NCBI RefSeq assembly: GCF_014897315.1
Contig: NZ_JABUYL010000001.1
Coordinates: forward strand, 1-64,000
DNA length: 64,000 nucleotides
Origin: Proteus sp. FME41
Lineage (GTDB): Bacteria; Pseudomonadota; Gammaproteobacteria; Enterobacterales; Enterobacteriaceae
Direction of reading: 5' to 3'
The notes under the pieces are model-generated. The model was not told where the DNA came from. It saw nothing but the letters and a program-made list of their open reading frames with translations, and ran no database searches. A program made the position numbers and the translations under genes. Positions 32,028 to 42,105 of the stretch are shown one piece after another. The stretch's first letter is position 1, and each line of letters begins with the position of its first letter.

Positions 32028-33161
32028 ATGCAATGCGCACGATTTAGTGCGGGTGATTGTCATTCTTGTGAATGGCTTTCTCTTGCTTATTCTGAACAAA
32101 TTAAGAAAAAACAGCACAGCTTATTAGCATTGCTACCTGAAGATTATGCCTTTGATAAATTAGCGCCTGTTGAAAGCCAACAAGCGCAATTTCGTAATAA
32201 AGCAAAAATGGTCGTCAGTGGTAGTGTTGAAAAACCAATTTTAGGCTTAAAAACACGAGAGGGCGAGGCGGTCGATCTGTGCGAATGCCCACTTTATTCT
32301 GATGCATTTATCCCAATATTCCCGATTTTAAAAACCTTCATCGCGAAAGCAGGATTAGTGCCTTACGATATTGAACGACGCCGTGGTGAGCTTAAGTTTA
32401 TTTTATTAACAGAAAGCCGAAGCAATAGCACCATGATGTTGCGTTTTGTTTTACGGTCAGAAAAAAAATTAACACAACTACGTAACGTGCTTCCTTGGTT
32501 ACAAGAGCAATTGCCTCAATTAGTCGTCATTTCTGTGAATATTCAGCCTGTTCATATGGCAATTCTTGAAGGTGAACAAGAAATTATTCTGACCGATAAA
32601 ACGTTTTTGGATGAATCTTTTAATCAGATCCCATTACATATTCGCCCGAGAGGTTTTTTTCAAACAAATCCAGACGTTGCTTCATCTCTTTATGCCACCG
32701 CAGGTTGTTGGGTAAGAGCATTAAATATCACTCATTTATGGGATATGTTTTGTGGTTCAGGCGGATTTGGATTGCATTGTGCAGATAAATCAACAAAATT
32801 GACCGGCATTGAAATTAGCCCAGAAGCGATAGAATGTGCACGTTTATCAGCCCATGAATTAGGTTTAGAGCATGTTGAGTTTCAAGCATTAGATTCTACA
32901 GGGTATGCATTAGCGAAATCGTCGGTACCTGAATTAGTGCTTGTTAACCCACCAAGACGTGGTATTGGAGAAGCATTGTGTGGTTATTTAAATAAAATGA
33001 AACCCCCTTTTATTCTCTATTCCAGTTGTAATGCTCAAACCATGGCAAAAGATATTCAGCAACTTTCTCATTATCGTATAGAGAAAGTGCAACTGTTTGA
33101 TATGTTTCCTCATACCTCGCACTATGAAGTACTCACATTATTGGTTTTACAAGATAATTAA
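32028..33161 (+). CDS. rlmC: 23S rRNA (uracil-747-C5)-methyltransferase
   Basis: A 377-residue SAM-dependent RNA methyltransferase of the TrmA/RumA group that makes m5U747 in 23S rRNA. Cysteines near the start ([14 protein letters not shown]) and one in CECPLY bind the [4Fe-4S] cluster. The SAM motif is [23 protein letters not shown] precedes the active site, and the nucleophile is the cysteine in YSSCNAQTM. The length equals that of E. coli RlmC within two residues. The gene lies 30 bases after ybjN and ends in a terminator. Confidence 0.96.
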   Translation: MQCARFSAGDCHSCEWLSLAYSEQIKKKQHSLLALLPEDYAFDKLAPVESQQAQFRNKAKMVVSGSVEKPILGLKTREGEAVDLCECPLYSDAFIPIFPILKTFIAKAGLVPYDIERRRGELKFILLTESRSNSTMMLRFVLRSEKKLTQLRNVLPWLQEQLPQLVVISVNIQPVHMAILEGEQEIILTDKTFLDESFNQIPLHIRPRGFFQTNPDVASSLYATAGCWVRALNITHLWDMFCGSGGFGLHCADKSTKLTGIEISPEAIECARLSAHELGLEHVEFQALDSTGYALAKSSVPELVLVNPPRRGIGEALCGYLNKMKPPFILYSSCNAQTMAKDIQQLSHYRIEKVQLFDMFPHTSHYEVLTLLVLQDN

Positions 33162-33209
33162 GATATTTATTACAAAATAGATAATGAATGCTAGTATAAA
33201 TGAGTATTT

Positions 33210-33240
33210 AACGCTCGATGGATAACATCGAGCGTTTTCT
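33210..33240 (+). terminator. Terminator after rlmC
   Basis: 11-bp stem AACGCTCGATG / CATCGAGCGTT with a 5-base loop and T-rich tail. Confidence 0.85.
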
Positions 33241-33267
33241 TTGTTGATTAGATAGGCATTCTATTTT

Positions 33268-34467
33268 ATGCAGAATTTAAAAGCGTTGTTATTAGTCATG
33301 GTGTTATTAGGGCCATTAGGAATTGATCTCTACCTACCTACTATTCCTGCTATTGCTCAAGATTTAGGGAGCAGTGAATCTCTTATTCAATCAACTATTG
33401 CTTTATTTATTTTAGTGTTAGGCGTAGGGCAACTTATTTCTGGGCCACTGGTAGATAAATATGGTCGCAAACCCATCGCTATTGTCGGTATCCTTATTTA
33501 TATTTTAGGGTCGATTATTGCGACTATTTCGACAGACTCAACACTTTTTATTATTTCACGATTATTACAAGCGTCAGCGGTGTGTTGTACTTCTGTTGTT
33601 GCTTTTACGTGTGTACGTGATTGCTTTAATGGTAATGATGCTGCTCGGGTTTTTGGTTTTTTAAATGGCACTTTAAATATTATTCCTGCATTAGCGCCGC
33701 TATTAGGTGGCTTATTAGCAGAATATTGGGGGTGGCGTGCGCCGTTTAGCTTTTTAATTTTCTATTCAATCCTTGTTTTAATACTGATCACCCGTTTTTT
33801 ACCAGAAACAAAACCTGAAAGCACAACGCAATTACAACAAAGTTTAGGTAAAACATACCTTGAGATTTTATGCAGTAAACGCTTCTTAACATTTGCTTTA
33901 GTCAATGCTGGCACAATGGGTATGGCATTAACTTATGTTTCATTTTCGCCTATTGTATTAATGAATGACGCAGGATTATCACCATTAATATTTTCTATTG
34001 TTTTTGGTGTTAATGGCTTTTGGATAATGTTTGTCAGTTTTTATGCGAACCGTATTATTCATCGCGTGGGGAGACCTATTTGTCTTATCTTAGGCGGTGG
34101 ACTCATGGGATTGGGTTGTATAAGTTTATTGTTAAGCTTATTGTTTATTCCTGCTGAAACACAAAGCCATTGGCTTATTTATATGCTTCCTGTGGCAAGT
34201 GCGTGCGCGGGGTTAGCCTTTATCATGGGACCAGCAACAAGTTATGCACTTGAACCTTATTCACACACTGCCGGTATTGCCTCAGCATTGGTCGGGTTCA
34301 TTCAAATGGCAGGTGGCGCTACTTTGGGATTAACGGCACTAGCATCACCCGTACAACCTAAATTAGCGTTAGCCATTGTGATGCTAATCGGTGGTCTATT
34401 AGCATGGAATGCGTATAGAGTAAGCCATAAAGAAGCATTAATCGAAAAAAACATAACCAAAAAATAA
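33268..34467 (+). CDS. Bcr/CflA family multidrug efflux MFS transporter
   Basis: A 399-residue major facilitator with twelve predicted membrane segments. The family pattern GIDLYLPTIPAIAQDLG in helix 1, QLISGPLVDKYGRKP in the loop 2-3, and RLLQASAVCC in helix 4 place it in the drug/proton antiporter 12-TMS group of Bcr and CflA. Substrates may include bicyclomycin, chloramphenicol-like drugs or sulfonamides, but none can be read from sequence. The ATG at 33268 has a poor ribosome site. It is a single-gene unit between two terminators and converges with the art operon. Confidence 0.85.
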   Translation: MQNLKALLLVMVLLGPLGIDLYLPTIPAIAQDLGSSESLIQSTIALFILVLGVGQLISGPLVDKYGRKPIAIVGILIYILGSIIATISTDSTLFIISRLLQASAVCCTSVVAFTCVRDCFNGNDAARVFGFLNGTLNIIPALAPLLGGLLAEYWGWRAPFSFLIFYSILVLILITRFLPETKPESTTQLQQSLGKTYLEILCSKRFLTFALVNAGTMGMALTYVSFSPIVLMNDAGLSPLIFSIVFGVNGFWIMFVSFYANRIIHRVGRPICLILGGGLMGLGCISLLLSLLFIPAETQSHWLIYMLPVASACAGLAFIMGPATSYALEPYSHTAGIASALVGFIQMAGGATLGLTALASPVQPKLALAIVMLIGGLLAWNAYRVSHKEALIEKNITKK

Positions 34468-34494
34468 ATTAATTGTTTTGTCATAAGTGAATAA

Positions 34495-34532
34495 AAAAAC
34501 ACCCCAAAGTGAAAACGGTTGGGGTGTTTTTA
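34495..34532. terminator. Bidirectional terminator between the MFS gene and artM
   Basis: 13-bp stem AAAAACACCCCAA / TTGGGGTGTTTTT with an 11-base loop. Confidence 0.9.
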
Positions 34533-34560
34533 AATCTATAACTTTTTTATTAGCAATTAT

Positions 34561-35229
34561 TTAATTGCGGTGTTCAAACTCTAAAGCTTTCTTCTCAATT
34601 AAACGCATTAAGAGTGTCAGTATTCCGTTGATGCCTAAATAGATAATGCCTGCGGCAACAAATACCATCACGTCATAACTTTGGCCAAAGACTTGTCGGC
34701 TATACCCTGTTAATTCAAGTAGGGTGATCGTACTGGCAAGTGAGGTACTTTTAAATATCAATACAACTTCATTTGAATAGGATGAAAGTGCACGTTTAAA
34801 GGCATAAGGTAATATTACCCTTGCTGTTTGTACCGGCGACATTCCTAATGCTTGACAAGATTGCCATTGCCCTGCGGGAATAGCTCTTACTGCACCATAG
34901 AAAAGTAAGGTTGAATAAGCGGCACTATTTAATGCTAATGTGACCATCGCACAAAACCAAGGTGTTGATAATAACTCCCAAATCAAAGGGAATTTTTGCA
35001 ACGCAGGAAATTGTCCAGGCCCATAATAGATTAAGAAAAACTGTACTAATAAAGGAGTGCCTGTGAATAAGGTAATATATGCTTTTACAATTTGGGTAAT
35101 TACTGGGGTTTTTAATGCCAAAATAAAGGTCATTAAAACGGAGAGTGTAAATGCCACCAATAGAGCCACTAACGTTAATGACAGGCTTGTTGGTAACCCC
35201 GGTAAAATATCAACAATATAATCCCACAT
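34561..35229 (-). CDS. artM: Arginine ABC transporter permease ArtM
   Basis: A 222-residue inner-membrane permease, the length of E. coli ArtM, one of two forming the arginine channel. About five membrane segments. The cytoplasmic coupling loop is GQWQSCQALGMSPVQTARVILPYAFKRALSSYSNE, the usual EAA-type motif of polar amino acid importers. Its start overlaps the artQ stop by one base, so the two are translationally coupled. It is the last gene of artPIQM. Confidence 0.95.
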   Translation of the reverse strand: MWDYIVDILPGLPTSLSLTLVALLVAFTLSVLMTFILALKTPVITQIVKAYITLFTGTPLLVQFFLIYYGPGQFPALQKFPLIWELLSTPWFCAMVTLALNSAAYSTLLFYGAVRAIPAGQWQSCQALGMSPVQTARVILPYAFKRALSSYSNEVVLIFKSTSLASTITLLELTGYSRQVFGQSYDVMVFVAAGIIYLGINGILTLLMRLIEKKALEFEHRN

Positions 35230-35933
35230 TATGAGGCACTCCGTTCAAATCGAGTCGTTCTCATGTCTAACCATTTCAGGATATATTGACTGACCAGCGT
35301 AATTGCCAAATAAATTAATGCAACAATGCTATACCAGGTAAAAGGTTCTTGGGTTCTATTAGCGATACTTTGTGTTTGTAGCATTAAATCGTTAACACTG
35401 ATTAATGACACTAACGCGGTATCTTTTAATAAAACTAACCACTGATTCCCCAAACCAGGTAAAGCATGACGCCACATTTGAGGCATAATAAAGCGGAAGA
35501 ATATCGTGACACGCCCCATACCTAGTGCCTGACCAGCTTCCCATTGCCCGGTTGGTACGGCTTTTAATGCGCCTCGCAAGGTTTGTGATGCATAAGAAGC
35601 GTAAAGGAGTGAAAGGGCGATAACACCGCAATAGAAGGGTAATGATTCAGTATCACCAAAATCAATTTGCAAGGTGAAAAAACCTAATTCAATACCATCC
35701 ATTAACATCATGACGCCTTGTAGGGTGCCATAATAGACAAAAAGAACCACCAGCATTTCTGGTAGTCCTCTAATTAGTGTTACCCAGCATATTCCTAAGA
35801 AAGCAAAGGCTTTCCATCTCGCGGATTCCCAAGCCGTAAACAGCATGGCAAGAACTAATCCGATGATAAGAGCAGAAATAGCAAGTGAGACCGTTGTAAC
35901 GGCCGCACCTGCTAGAGTTGTTATTTCATTCAT
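35229..35933 (-). CDS. artQ: Arginine ABC transporter permease ArtQ
   Basis: A 234-residue permease partner of ArtM (238 in E. coli) with about five membrane segments and the coupling loop [37 protein letters not shown]. The N-terminal segment [24 protein letters not shown] is typical of the HisM/HisQ permease type. It lies 17 bases after artI and overlaps artM by one base. Confidence 0.95.
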   Translation of the reverse strand: MNEITTLAGAAVTTVSLAISALIIGLVLAMLFTAWESARWKAFAFLGICWVTLIRGLPEMLVVLFVYYGTLQGVMMLMDGIELGFFTLQIDFGDTESLPFYCGVIALSLLYASYASQTLRGALKAVPTGQWEAGQALGMGRVTIFFRFIMPQMWRHALPGLGNQWLVLLKDTALVSLISVNDLMLQTQSIANRTQEPFTWYSIVALIYLAITLVSQYILKWLDMRTTRFERSAS

Positions 35934-35950
35934 TTATTAAGCTATTATTG

Positions 35951-36685
35951 TTATTCAAACCATTTTTTATAAATGACATCATAGGTGCCATCAGCTTTTA
36001 CTTCAGCTAATGCTTTGTTTAATTTATCTTGTAAATCAGCATTACCTTTTCTTACGGCAATCGCAAGACCTGTACCAAAATAGTTAGGATCTGCAACTTT
36101 GTCGCCTACAATACCTAATTCAGGATTCTTTTTCAGCCATTCATTGACAACTGCTGTGTCACCAAAGATAGCTTCGATACGACCATTTTTAAGATCTAAT
36201 ACCGCATTTTGGTAACTATCATAAGGAACTGTTTTCATCTCTTTATGTTGTTCATTGATGAATTTCTGATGGGTTGTCCCATTTTGTACACCAATTTGTT
36301 TGCCTTTTAAGCTAGCAACATCGGAAATTTTACCTGTTACAGTGATAAATACTGCTGAGTTATCGTAGTAAGAGTCTGTGAAATCAACTTGTTTTTGACG
36401 CTCTGGCGTAATATCAATACCTGCCATTAAGGCTTCAAAACGACGAAATTTCAAGCTAGGAATTAAACTATCAAATGATTGATTGGTAAAGGTACAATCA
36501 GCATTAATTTTTGCACACATAGCATTGGCTAAATCAACATCAAATCCTACGATTTGATTATTTGCATCAATCATTTCAAAAGGAGGATAAGTGGCTTCAG
36601 TTGCAAAACGGATTGTCTCTTTCTCAGCCGCAGTAGCAGAAAATGTAATACTGGTCAGAAGTGCTGCAAATAATATTTTTTTCAT
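35951..36685 (-). CDS. artI: Arginine-binding periplasmic protein ArtI
   Basis: A 244-residue solute-binding protein with a signal peptide of about 19 residues (MKKILFAALLTSITFSATAA). The mature protein shows the family 3 signature GFDVDLANAMCAKI, then FDSLIPSLKFRR, MAGIDITPER, GVQNGTTHQKF and the C-terminal ADGTYDVIYKKWF. The wording of these blocks is closer to E. coli ArtI than to ArtJ. No separate artJ is present next to artM, unlike E. coli. It sits between artP and artQ. Confidence 0.93.
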   Translation of the reverse strand: MKKILFAALLTSITFSATAAEKETIRFATEATYPPFEMIDANNQIVGFDVDLANAMCAKINADCTFTNQSFDSLIPSLKFRRFEALMAGIDITPERQKQVDFTDSYYDNSAVFITVTGKISDVASLKGKQIGVQNGTTHQKFINEQHKEMKTVPYDSYQNAVLDLKNGRIEAIFGDTAVVNEWLKKNPELGIVGDKVADPNYFGTGLAIAVRKGNADLQDKLNKALAEVKADGTYDVIYKKWFE

Positions 36686-36699
36686 TGTCTGATCCCGAT

Positions 36700-37428
36700 T
36701 TAGTGTGACAAGTAATTAGCAAAAGCTTCCGTTTGTGGAGCCGTGAAACGATAGTTATCGCCTTGCTCTATAATACGGCCGTTTTCCATATATACAACTT
36801 TGCTCGCGGCTTTGCGTGCAATTTCAACTTCGTGGGTCACAATGACTTGTGTAATACCCGTCTCAGAAAGCTCTTTTATAATATCAACAACTTGAGCGGT
36901 AATTTCAGGATCTAATGCTGCCGTTGGTTCATCAAATAAGAGAACTTGAGGCTCCATCATTAATGCTCTTGCAATAGCTACACGCTGTTGTTGTCCACCT
37001 GATAAATGTAGCGGAAAGCGTCCTGCGTAATCACTTAAACGTAAACGCTCAAGTAATTTCATGCCTTTTTCTTTAGCCTGTGGTTTTGATAAACCTAATA
37101 CACGACAAGGTGCTTCAATTAAGTTATCAAGAACCGTCAAATGTGGCCATAGATTATACTGCTGAAATACCATACCTACATTTTGGCGTAATGAACGAAT
37201 CGCTTTTGCATTAGGCTGTTGGCTAAAGTCAAAATGCAGACCCGCAATGTCTAATTCGCCTGACCGTGGCATTTCTAATAAATTAAGAACTCTCATTAGT
37301 GAGCTCTTGCCTGCACCACTTGGTCCTAGTAGAACCATTGTTTCGCCAGCAGAGCATTCTAGATTAATATCATAGAGTGCTTGGTGCGAACCGTAGAAAC
37401 AATTTATATTTTTTAATTGAATACTCAT
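36700..37428 (-). CDS. artP: Arginine ABC transporter ATP-binding protein ArtP
   Basis: A 242-residue ATPase, exactly the E. coli length when started at the ATG of 37428 ([13 protein letters not shown]). An in-frame start 11 codons upstream exists but neither has a strong ribosome site. Walker A is GPSGAGKSS, the Q loop lies in [14 protein letters not shown], the signature is [15 protein letters not shown], and Walker B with the catalytic Glu is [11 protein letters not shown]. It is the first gene of artPIQM and is preceded by an ARG-box-like site. Confidence 0.95.
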   Translation of the reverse strand: MSIQLKNINCFYGSHQALYDINLECSAGETMVLLGPSGAGKSSLMRVLNLLEMPRSGELDIAGLHFDFSQQPNAKAIRSLRQNVGMVFQQYNLWPHLTVLDNLIEAPCRVLGLSKPQAKEKGMKLLERLRLSDYAGRFPLHLSGGQQQRVAIARALMMEPQVLLFDEPTAALDPEITAQVVDIIKELSETGITQVIVTHEVEIARKAASKVVYMENGRIIEQGDNYRFTAPQTEAFANYLSH

Positions 37429-37473
37429 GCGTTTTTTCTGAATAGTCATTAACTGGTTCAAATAATAAAACGA

Positions 37474-37491
37474 TAAGAATAATTATGCAAC
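37474..37491. promoter_or_regulatory. ARG-box-like ArgR site upstream of artP
   Basis: TAAGAATAATTATGCAAC matches 8 of the 10 core positions of the ARG box (TGAAT-W4-ATTCA). A second, half-conserved site (TGCATAATA) starts at 37498, about 22 bases away centre to centre; tandem boxes are the norm for ArgR. The location 46-63 bases before artP fits repression by arginine. Confidence 0.5.
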
Positions 37492-37543
37492 TAAAACTGC
37501 ATAATAAAGTGGTTTTTTTACGTAAAAATGAGTAGTTCAGCCA

Positions 37544-38998
37544 TTACCTTTCACTTTTAGGTGAATTTTTATCCAGTTTATAAGCGTTAATACTTATCGT
37601 TTTAGCCATGCCCTTGAAAATAAATAAGTGCGCAGGCATCATGGCAAACCAATAAAGTAATCCACTAAATCCAGCAGGGTGCCACCAAGCACGAACATCG
37701 ATTGAACGAAGATGTCCACTATCATGGATCGTGAAAGAAAGGCGTCCTAATCCAGGAGCCTTCATTCCAAATAATAACGTGAGCTGTTTTTCAGGTTCTA
37801 GCTTGATCACTCGCCAACCATCAATCATGTCGCCAAGTTCTAATGTGTCTCGAGGAGGCCGACCATAAGTGACTTTATTTCCAACAATATCATCCATAAT
37901 AGCCCGCGTTTTCCATAGAGCATTACCATAAAAGTAACCTTGTTCACCGCCGATTTGTTGGACGGTATGCCAAAGTGATGCCGCACTAGCCGGTGTTGAT
38001 AAGGTACAACCTGCATTTTTAGGATAATAACCATAACCGGGTTTCCAACGATTGCGTACAGCAGAAGAGTAACCCCAATCTTGATTATCTAAAGCGGCTT
38101 CTTCATCTGCTAATGTTTCTCTGACGGCATCATCAAATTTAATTAAGGTTTGAGGAATAAGTTTGCGTAATGGCTCATCATTGGCAGGAAGATCATGTTT
38201 AAGCCCTTGAATAAGCTCTTTGGCAATAGAGGTGGGTACTGAGGTTATTAGGCTAATAAATCCCGCGGAAATGATACTGGCTGGCATTGGTAACGGGATC
38301 AATACCCGTTTTTTACCTGAAATTTTAATAAAGCGCTCAAAAAGAGTTTGATAGCTAATATATTCGGGGCCACCAGCATCAAAAATACGATGTTGATGTG
38401 TGGGATGATGGATAATTTCTGTTAAATAGTGAATTAAGTTTTTTAAGGCAATAGGGGAAGATTTTGAACGAACCCAGCGCGGAGGTGTAAGAATAGGGAG
38501 GTTATAAACCATATCACGCATAATTTCAAAGGCGGCAGAACCGGGGCCGACAATCATTGAGGTACGAATTTCAGTCACAGGGATCGCGCTTGTTCTTAAT
38601 ACTTCACCCGTGAGTTTTCGGGCAATAAGATGAGGCGAGTATTGCTGATCTTCATGTTGTAATGCACTTAAAAAGATAATTTGTTTAACTTCTGTGCCTT
38701 CTAATGCTTCCACAACATTAATTGCTGCTTTACGCTCTTGCTCAACTAAATTATGTGCATCGCCCATGCTATGAACAAGGTAGTACACGATATCCGTATT
38801 GTGCATTATCTTGTTTAAGGTTTCTGGGGTATGTAAATCCACAAAGATACAGCGTGTATTTTCCCAACCTTGAGACATCATCCAGTCAACTCTTCGTGCT
38901 CCTGCTGTGACCTGATGGCCTTGCTTTATCAGCGCTGGAATAAGATTTTGACCAATATGCCCACTTGCGCCAAGTACTAATACACGTTGTTGATTCAT
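37544..38998 (-). CDS. ybjT: SDR/NmrA-type protein with DUF2867
   Basis: A 484-residue protein matching E. coli YbjT (476). Residues 1 to about 230 are an NAD(P)-binding Rossmann domain beginning VLVLGASGHIGQNLIPAL, with FLSALQ and the AAFEIMRDMVYNLPILTPPRWVRS block. The C-terminal half is DUF2867, including EPEKQLTLLFGMKAPGLGRL and the near-terminal hydrophobic stretch GLLYWFAMMPAHLFIFKGMA. The function is unknown. It is followed closely by artP on the same strand and preceded by lysO. Confidence 0.9.
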   Translation of the reverse strand: MNQQRVLVLGASGHIGQNLIPALIKQGHQVTAGARRVDWMMSQGWENTRCIFVDLHTPETLNKIMHNTDIVYYLVHSMGDAHNLVEQERKAAINVVEALEGTEVKQIIFLSALQHEDQQYSPHLIARKLTGEVLRTSAIPVTEIRTSMIVGPGSAAFEIMRDMVYNLPILTPPRWVRSKSSPIALKNLIHYLTEIIHHPTHQHRIFDAGGPEYISYQTLFERFIKISGKKRVLIPLPMPASIISAGFISLITSVPTSIAKELIQGLKHDLPANDEPLRKLIPQTLIKFDDAVRETLADEEAALDNQDWGYSSAVRNRWKPGYGYYPKNAGCTLSTPASAASLWHTVQQIGGEQGYFYGNALWKTRAIMDDIVGNKVTYGRPPRDTLELGDMIDGWRVIKLEPEKQLTLLFGMKAPGLGRLSFTIHDSGHLRSIDVRAWWHPAGFSGLLYWFAMMPAHLFIFKGMAKTISINAYKLDKNSPKSER

Positions 38999-39050
38999 TG
39001 TTAATCCACTGTAAAAAGAGAACGTTATCGTTCTATTGTTACTGATTTTT

Positions 39051-39953
39051 CTATGAAGTAAAGAAAGCCATCAATATTGGTGTGATTAAACTTAACACGA
39101 ATCCATGCACAATAGCGGCAGGCACGATAGCAACACCGCCACTTCGTTGTAAAACGGGTAACGTAAAGTCCATGGAGGTTGAGCCACAAATCCCTAATGC
39201 GGTGTTTCTATAACGATTAACAATAATAGGAATAAGCATGATCGCCGCTAATTCTCGCATTAAATCATTAAAGAAAGCGGTACTACCAATAACAGGGCCA
39301 AAAGCATCTGTGAGTACAATTCCTGATAAAGAGTACCAACCATAACCTGATGCGATTGCTAATCCCATTTTCATTGGCAATCCCAATAAATAAGCGGCTA
39401 ACGCACCCCCCGCAAGTGCACTGATACCCATCACAACGGCAATGGTTGTGCCACGGCGATTGATGAAAATTTGTTTAGGGCTCATTCCACTATTACGTAA
39501 TTGTAAGCCAACTAGCCAAAGTAAAAAGATAAGGGCGCCTTGGCTGGCATGAGACGCATAATGGAAAATAGACCAGCCGGTTAAACCAATAAAAAAACCA
39601 ATAACGACGACACCACAAAGTTGTAATGACTCAAGCACCATTTTTATACGTGATGGCGGTTTAGATTGCTTATGCGCAGGGACATGCCAAGGATCTTTTT
39701 TATCCAGTAACCATAAAAACAGTAAATTTGCACCGAAAGTGCATAAAAAGAAAACGCTGGCATAAGCGAGAATAGAGACTAAGTTTTCACCAATATTATC
39801 TAACATGGCTAAACTGACGCCCATCAGAAAGAGGATAACGTAAACCATCGCACTGAGTAGGCGGTTTGCCAGATGAAGCAATGGGCGATTGTTTAACTTA
39901 ATCAAATACCCTACAAAAAGCGGAAGTAGGATAATCAATAATCCTGATAGCAT
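39051..39953 (-). CDS. lysO: L-lysine exporter LysO
   Basis: A 300-residue inner-membrane protein of the LysO (YbjE, DUF340) family with about eight hydrophobic segments. Key blocks are LFLMGVSLAMLDN, LLWLVGLQLRNSGMS, the SGYGWYSLSGIVLTDAFGPVIGSTAFFNDL segment with the acidic residues that matter for transport, and CGSTSMDFTLPVLQR. It mediates lysine efflux in E. coli. The gene is on the same strand as ybjT, 52 bases upstream. In E. coli it is ArgR-controlled; no clear box was seen here. Confidence 0.9.
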   Translation of the reverse strand: MLSGLLIILLPLFVGYLIKLNNRPLLHLANRLLSAMVYVILFLMGVSLAMLDNIGENLVSILAYASVFFLCTFGANLLFLWLLDKKDPWHVPAHKQSKPPSRIKMVLESLQLCGVVVIGFFIGLTGWSIFHYASHASQGALIFLLWLVGLQLRNSGMSPKQIFINRRGTTIAVVMGISALAGGALAAYLLGLPMKMGLAIASGYGWYSLSGIVLTDAFGPVIGSTAFFNDLMRELAAIMLIPIIVNRYRNTALGICGSTSMDFTLPVLQRSGGVAIVPAAIVHGFVLSLITPILMAFFTS

Positions 39954-40308
39954 TTCTATTCCTTACTGAACTGAGTGTGCTCAAATTATAAAATAAACTA
40001 ATAACGTAAGATGGATTATAACATTTACTTATGATGTTGTGGATGTGGATATAGAAACTAAGAATAAGTCTAAAAATTTTATTGAAAGGCAAAGAGCCTA
40101 GCACGTTTGGATTTAAGAGGCTTTAATTGTTTGAAATACGTACTAATAGGGTATATATCGAATAGTTGAGTAAATTTTATTACGGTTATCTTTAACTGTG
40201 ATTTAATGAAATCATTCATTAAGTTAAATTATTGGCTGATTAAGCATAAAATTAAGACGGAAATTATAAAATAAAATCATAGCTTAGTCGTAACTAACGA
40301 GGGAATTT
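39954..40308. other. Divergent intergenic region between lysO and ybjD
   Basis: 355 bases of AT-rich DNA that must hold the promoters of both divergent genes. I see no frame or box clear enough to mark. Confidence 0.4.
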
Positions 40309-41982
40309 ATGTATTTAGAAAGAGTGGAAATAGTTGGATTCCGTGGACTTAATCGTCTTTCATTACCTCTTGATATGAATACAGTTTTAGTGGGTGAAAA
40401 TGCGTGGGGTAAAAGCTCATTACTTGATGCGTTAACACTCAGTTTGGGTATTGAGACCTATCAATATGCATTTACACCTGATGATTTCCATCGTCTGCCA
40501 AATGAGCCTGAAAATGGTAAAAAAAGCCTGCAAATTATTTTAACGTTTACTGAATCTCGTCCTGGTCGTCATCGCTCTTATCGCTTCCATAAGCTAAAGC
40601 CAGTATGGGTTGAAAATGGAGATGAACTTAAGCACATTTATTATCGTATTAGTGCTGAATTGGATGAGCAGAAAAATGTAAAAACGTTCCGTTATTTTCT
40701 TGATAAAGAAGGAAAGCAAGTTCGCTTACCTAATGGGCAAACACAAGACATTATTGCTGAATTGGTGAGGCTTTATCCTGTACTGCGTTTACAAGATGCG
40801 CGTTTTGTTCGTAATCTTGCCACTGAAATGATTGATCCTCACAATAAGCCTCATCGCGAAGCATTTAATAATAAGATGAGTGAACTGACCAAAGCCTTAG
40901 TGAACAATCCTGACGAGTTGTCTGATGATGATTTACGGGAAGGTTTAGATGCTATGCAGCAATTACTTGGGCACTATTTTGCGGATCACGGTTCGTTGTT
41001 GTTTAAATCACGATCTCGTCATCGCAAAGTCAATGAACCGCATGTGCGAGGATGGCATGCATTAGAAAGCATTAATAAAGTATTGGCAAAGCCCAATCAA
41101 CGAAATATTCGATTAATTATTTTAGGTATGTTTTCCTCGATATTGCAGTCGCGAGGCAGTATTGCATTAGATCCTTACGCCAGACCTATTGTTATTGTTG
41201 AAAACCCAGAAACTCGTTTACATCCTATTATGCTGTCGGTGGCTTGGGGATTACTCAACCTTTTCTCCTTACAACGAATTACAACGACAAACTCAGGTGA
41301 ATTACTTTCATTAGCGCCATTACAGAGCGTTTGCCGTTTAGTGCGTGATACTGACAAAGTGGCTGCTTATCGTGTCGGCAATCAGCAATTGCAGTCTGAT
41401 GAAGAACGACGTATCTCATTTCACATTCGTTATAACCGACCCTCCGCACTTTTTGCTCGTTGTTGGTTATTAGTTGAAGGTGAAACCGAAATTTGGTTAA
41501 TGAATGAATTAGCAAGACAATGTAATTATTTCTTCGAGGCCGAAGGTATAAAAGTTATCGAATTTGCACAATGTGGGCTTAAGCCATTATTAAAGTACGC
41601 AACATATATGGGCATAGAATGGCACACCTTAGTGGATGGCGATGAAGCGGGTAAAAAGTATGCTGCAACCGTCAAGGATTTTGCATTGAGAAGTAACGAT
41701 GCTGAGCGCGATCGATTAACGAAACTTCCTGCGTTAGATATGGAACATTTCTTATACAAAGAAGGTTTTCGTAATGTATATCATGATATTGCGGGAGTTC
41801 CTGATAATGAAAAATGGCCAACACGGCGCGTGATTATTAAAGCAATTCAACGTTCATCAAAGCCTGATCTTGCACTAACAGTGGCTAACAATGCGGCTCA
41901 ACGAGGAGTAGATTCCATCCCTTCCATACTGAAAAGTATGTTTTCTCGTGTTGCATGGCTGGCAAGAGGTAAGGCCAATTAA
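40309..41982 (+). CDS. ybjD: OLD-family ATPase/TOPRIM nuclease-like protein YbjD
   Basis: A 557-residue protein matching E. coli YbjD (552). The N-terminal ABC-type ATPase has Walker A GENAWGKSS near residues 29-37, a signature region and the ENPETRLHPIMLSVAW Walker B. The C-terminal TOPRIM domain carries the acidic motifs LLVEGETEIWLMNELA and VDGDEAGKKYA expected of OLD-type nucleases. Class 1 OLD proteins act alone; no GajB-like helicase gene is adjacent, so this is not a Gabija pair. The biological role is not settled. RBS GAGGGA lies 5 bases before the ATG. Confidence 0.9.
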   Translation: MYLERVEIVGFRGLNRLSLPLDMNTVLVGENAWGKSSLLDALTLSLGIETYQYAFTPDDFHRLPNEPENGKKSLQIILTFTESRPGRHRSYRFHKLKPVWVENGDELKHIYYRISAELDEQKNVKTFRYFLDKEGKQVRLPNGQTQDIIAELVRLYPVLRLQDARFVRNLATEMIDPHNKPHREAFNNKMSELTKALVNNPDELSDDDLREGLDAMQQLLGHYFADHGSLLFKSRSRHRKVNEPHVRGWHALESINKVLAKPNQRNIRLIILGMFSSILQSRGSIALDPYARPIVIVENPETRLHPIMLSVAWGLLNLFSLQRITTTNSGELLSLAPLQSVCRLVRDTDKVAAYRVGNQQLQSDEERRISFHIRYNRPSALFARCWLLVEGETEIWLMNELARQCNYFFEAEGIKVIEFAQCGLKPLLKYATYMGIEWHTLVDGDEAGKKYAATVKDFALRSNDAERDRLTKLPALDMEHFLYKEGFRNVYHDIAGVPDNEKWPTRRVIIKAIQRSSKPDLALTVANNAAQRGVDSIPSILKSMFSRVAWLARGKAN

Positions 41983-42105
41983 GTCGTTATAGCAAGCAAG
42001 ATAAATTCACAGAATTAATGCAAGTTTTATTGAGCGGTGATTGTTAAACCTCATCGCTAAAATTTTTATGGTGTATTAAGTCGTTATGTTTAAGAAGGAT
42101 ATTTT

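Noticed and set aside
42075-42105. TGTTTA before macA as a PhoP box
   Set aside because: Only one half-site fits; the second repeat is too poor.
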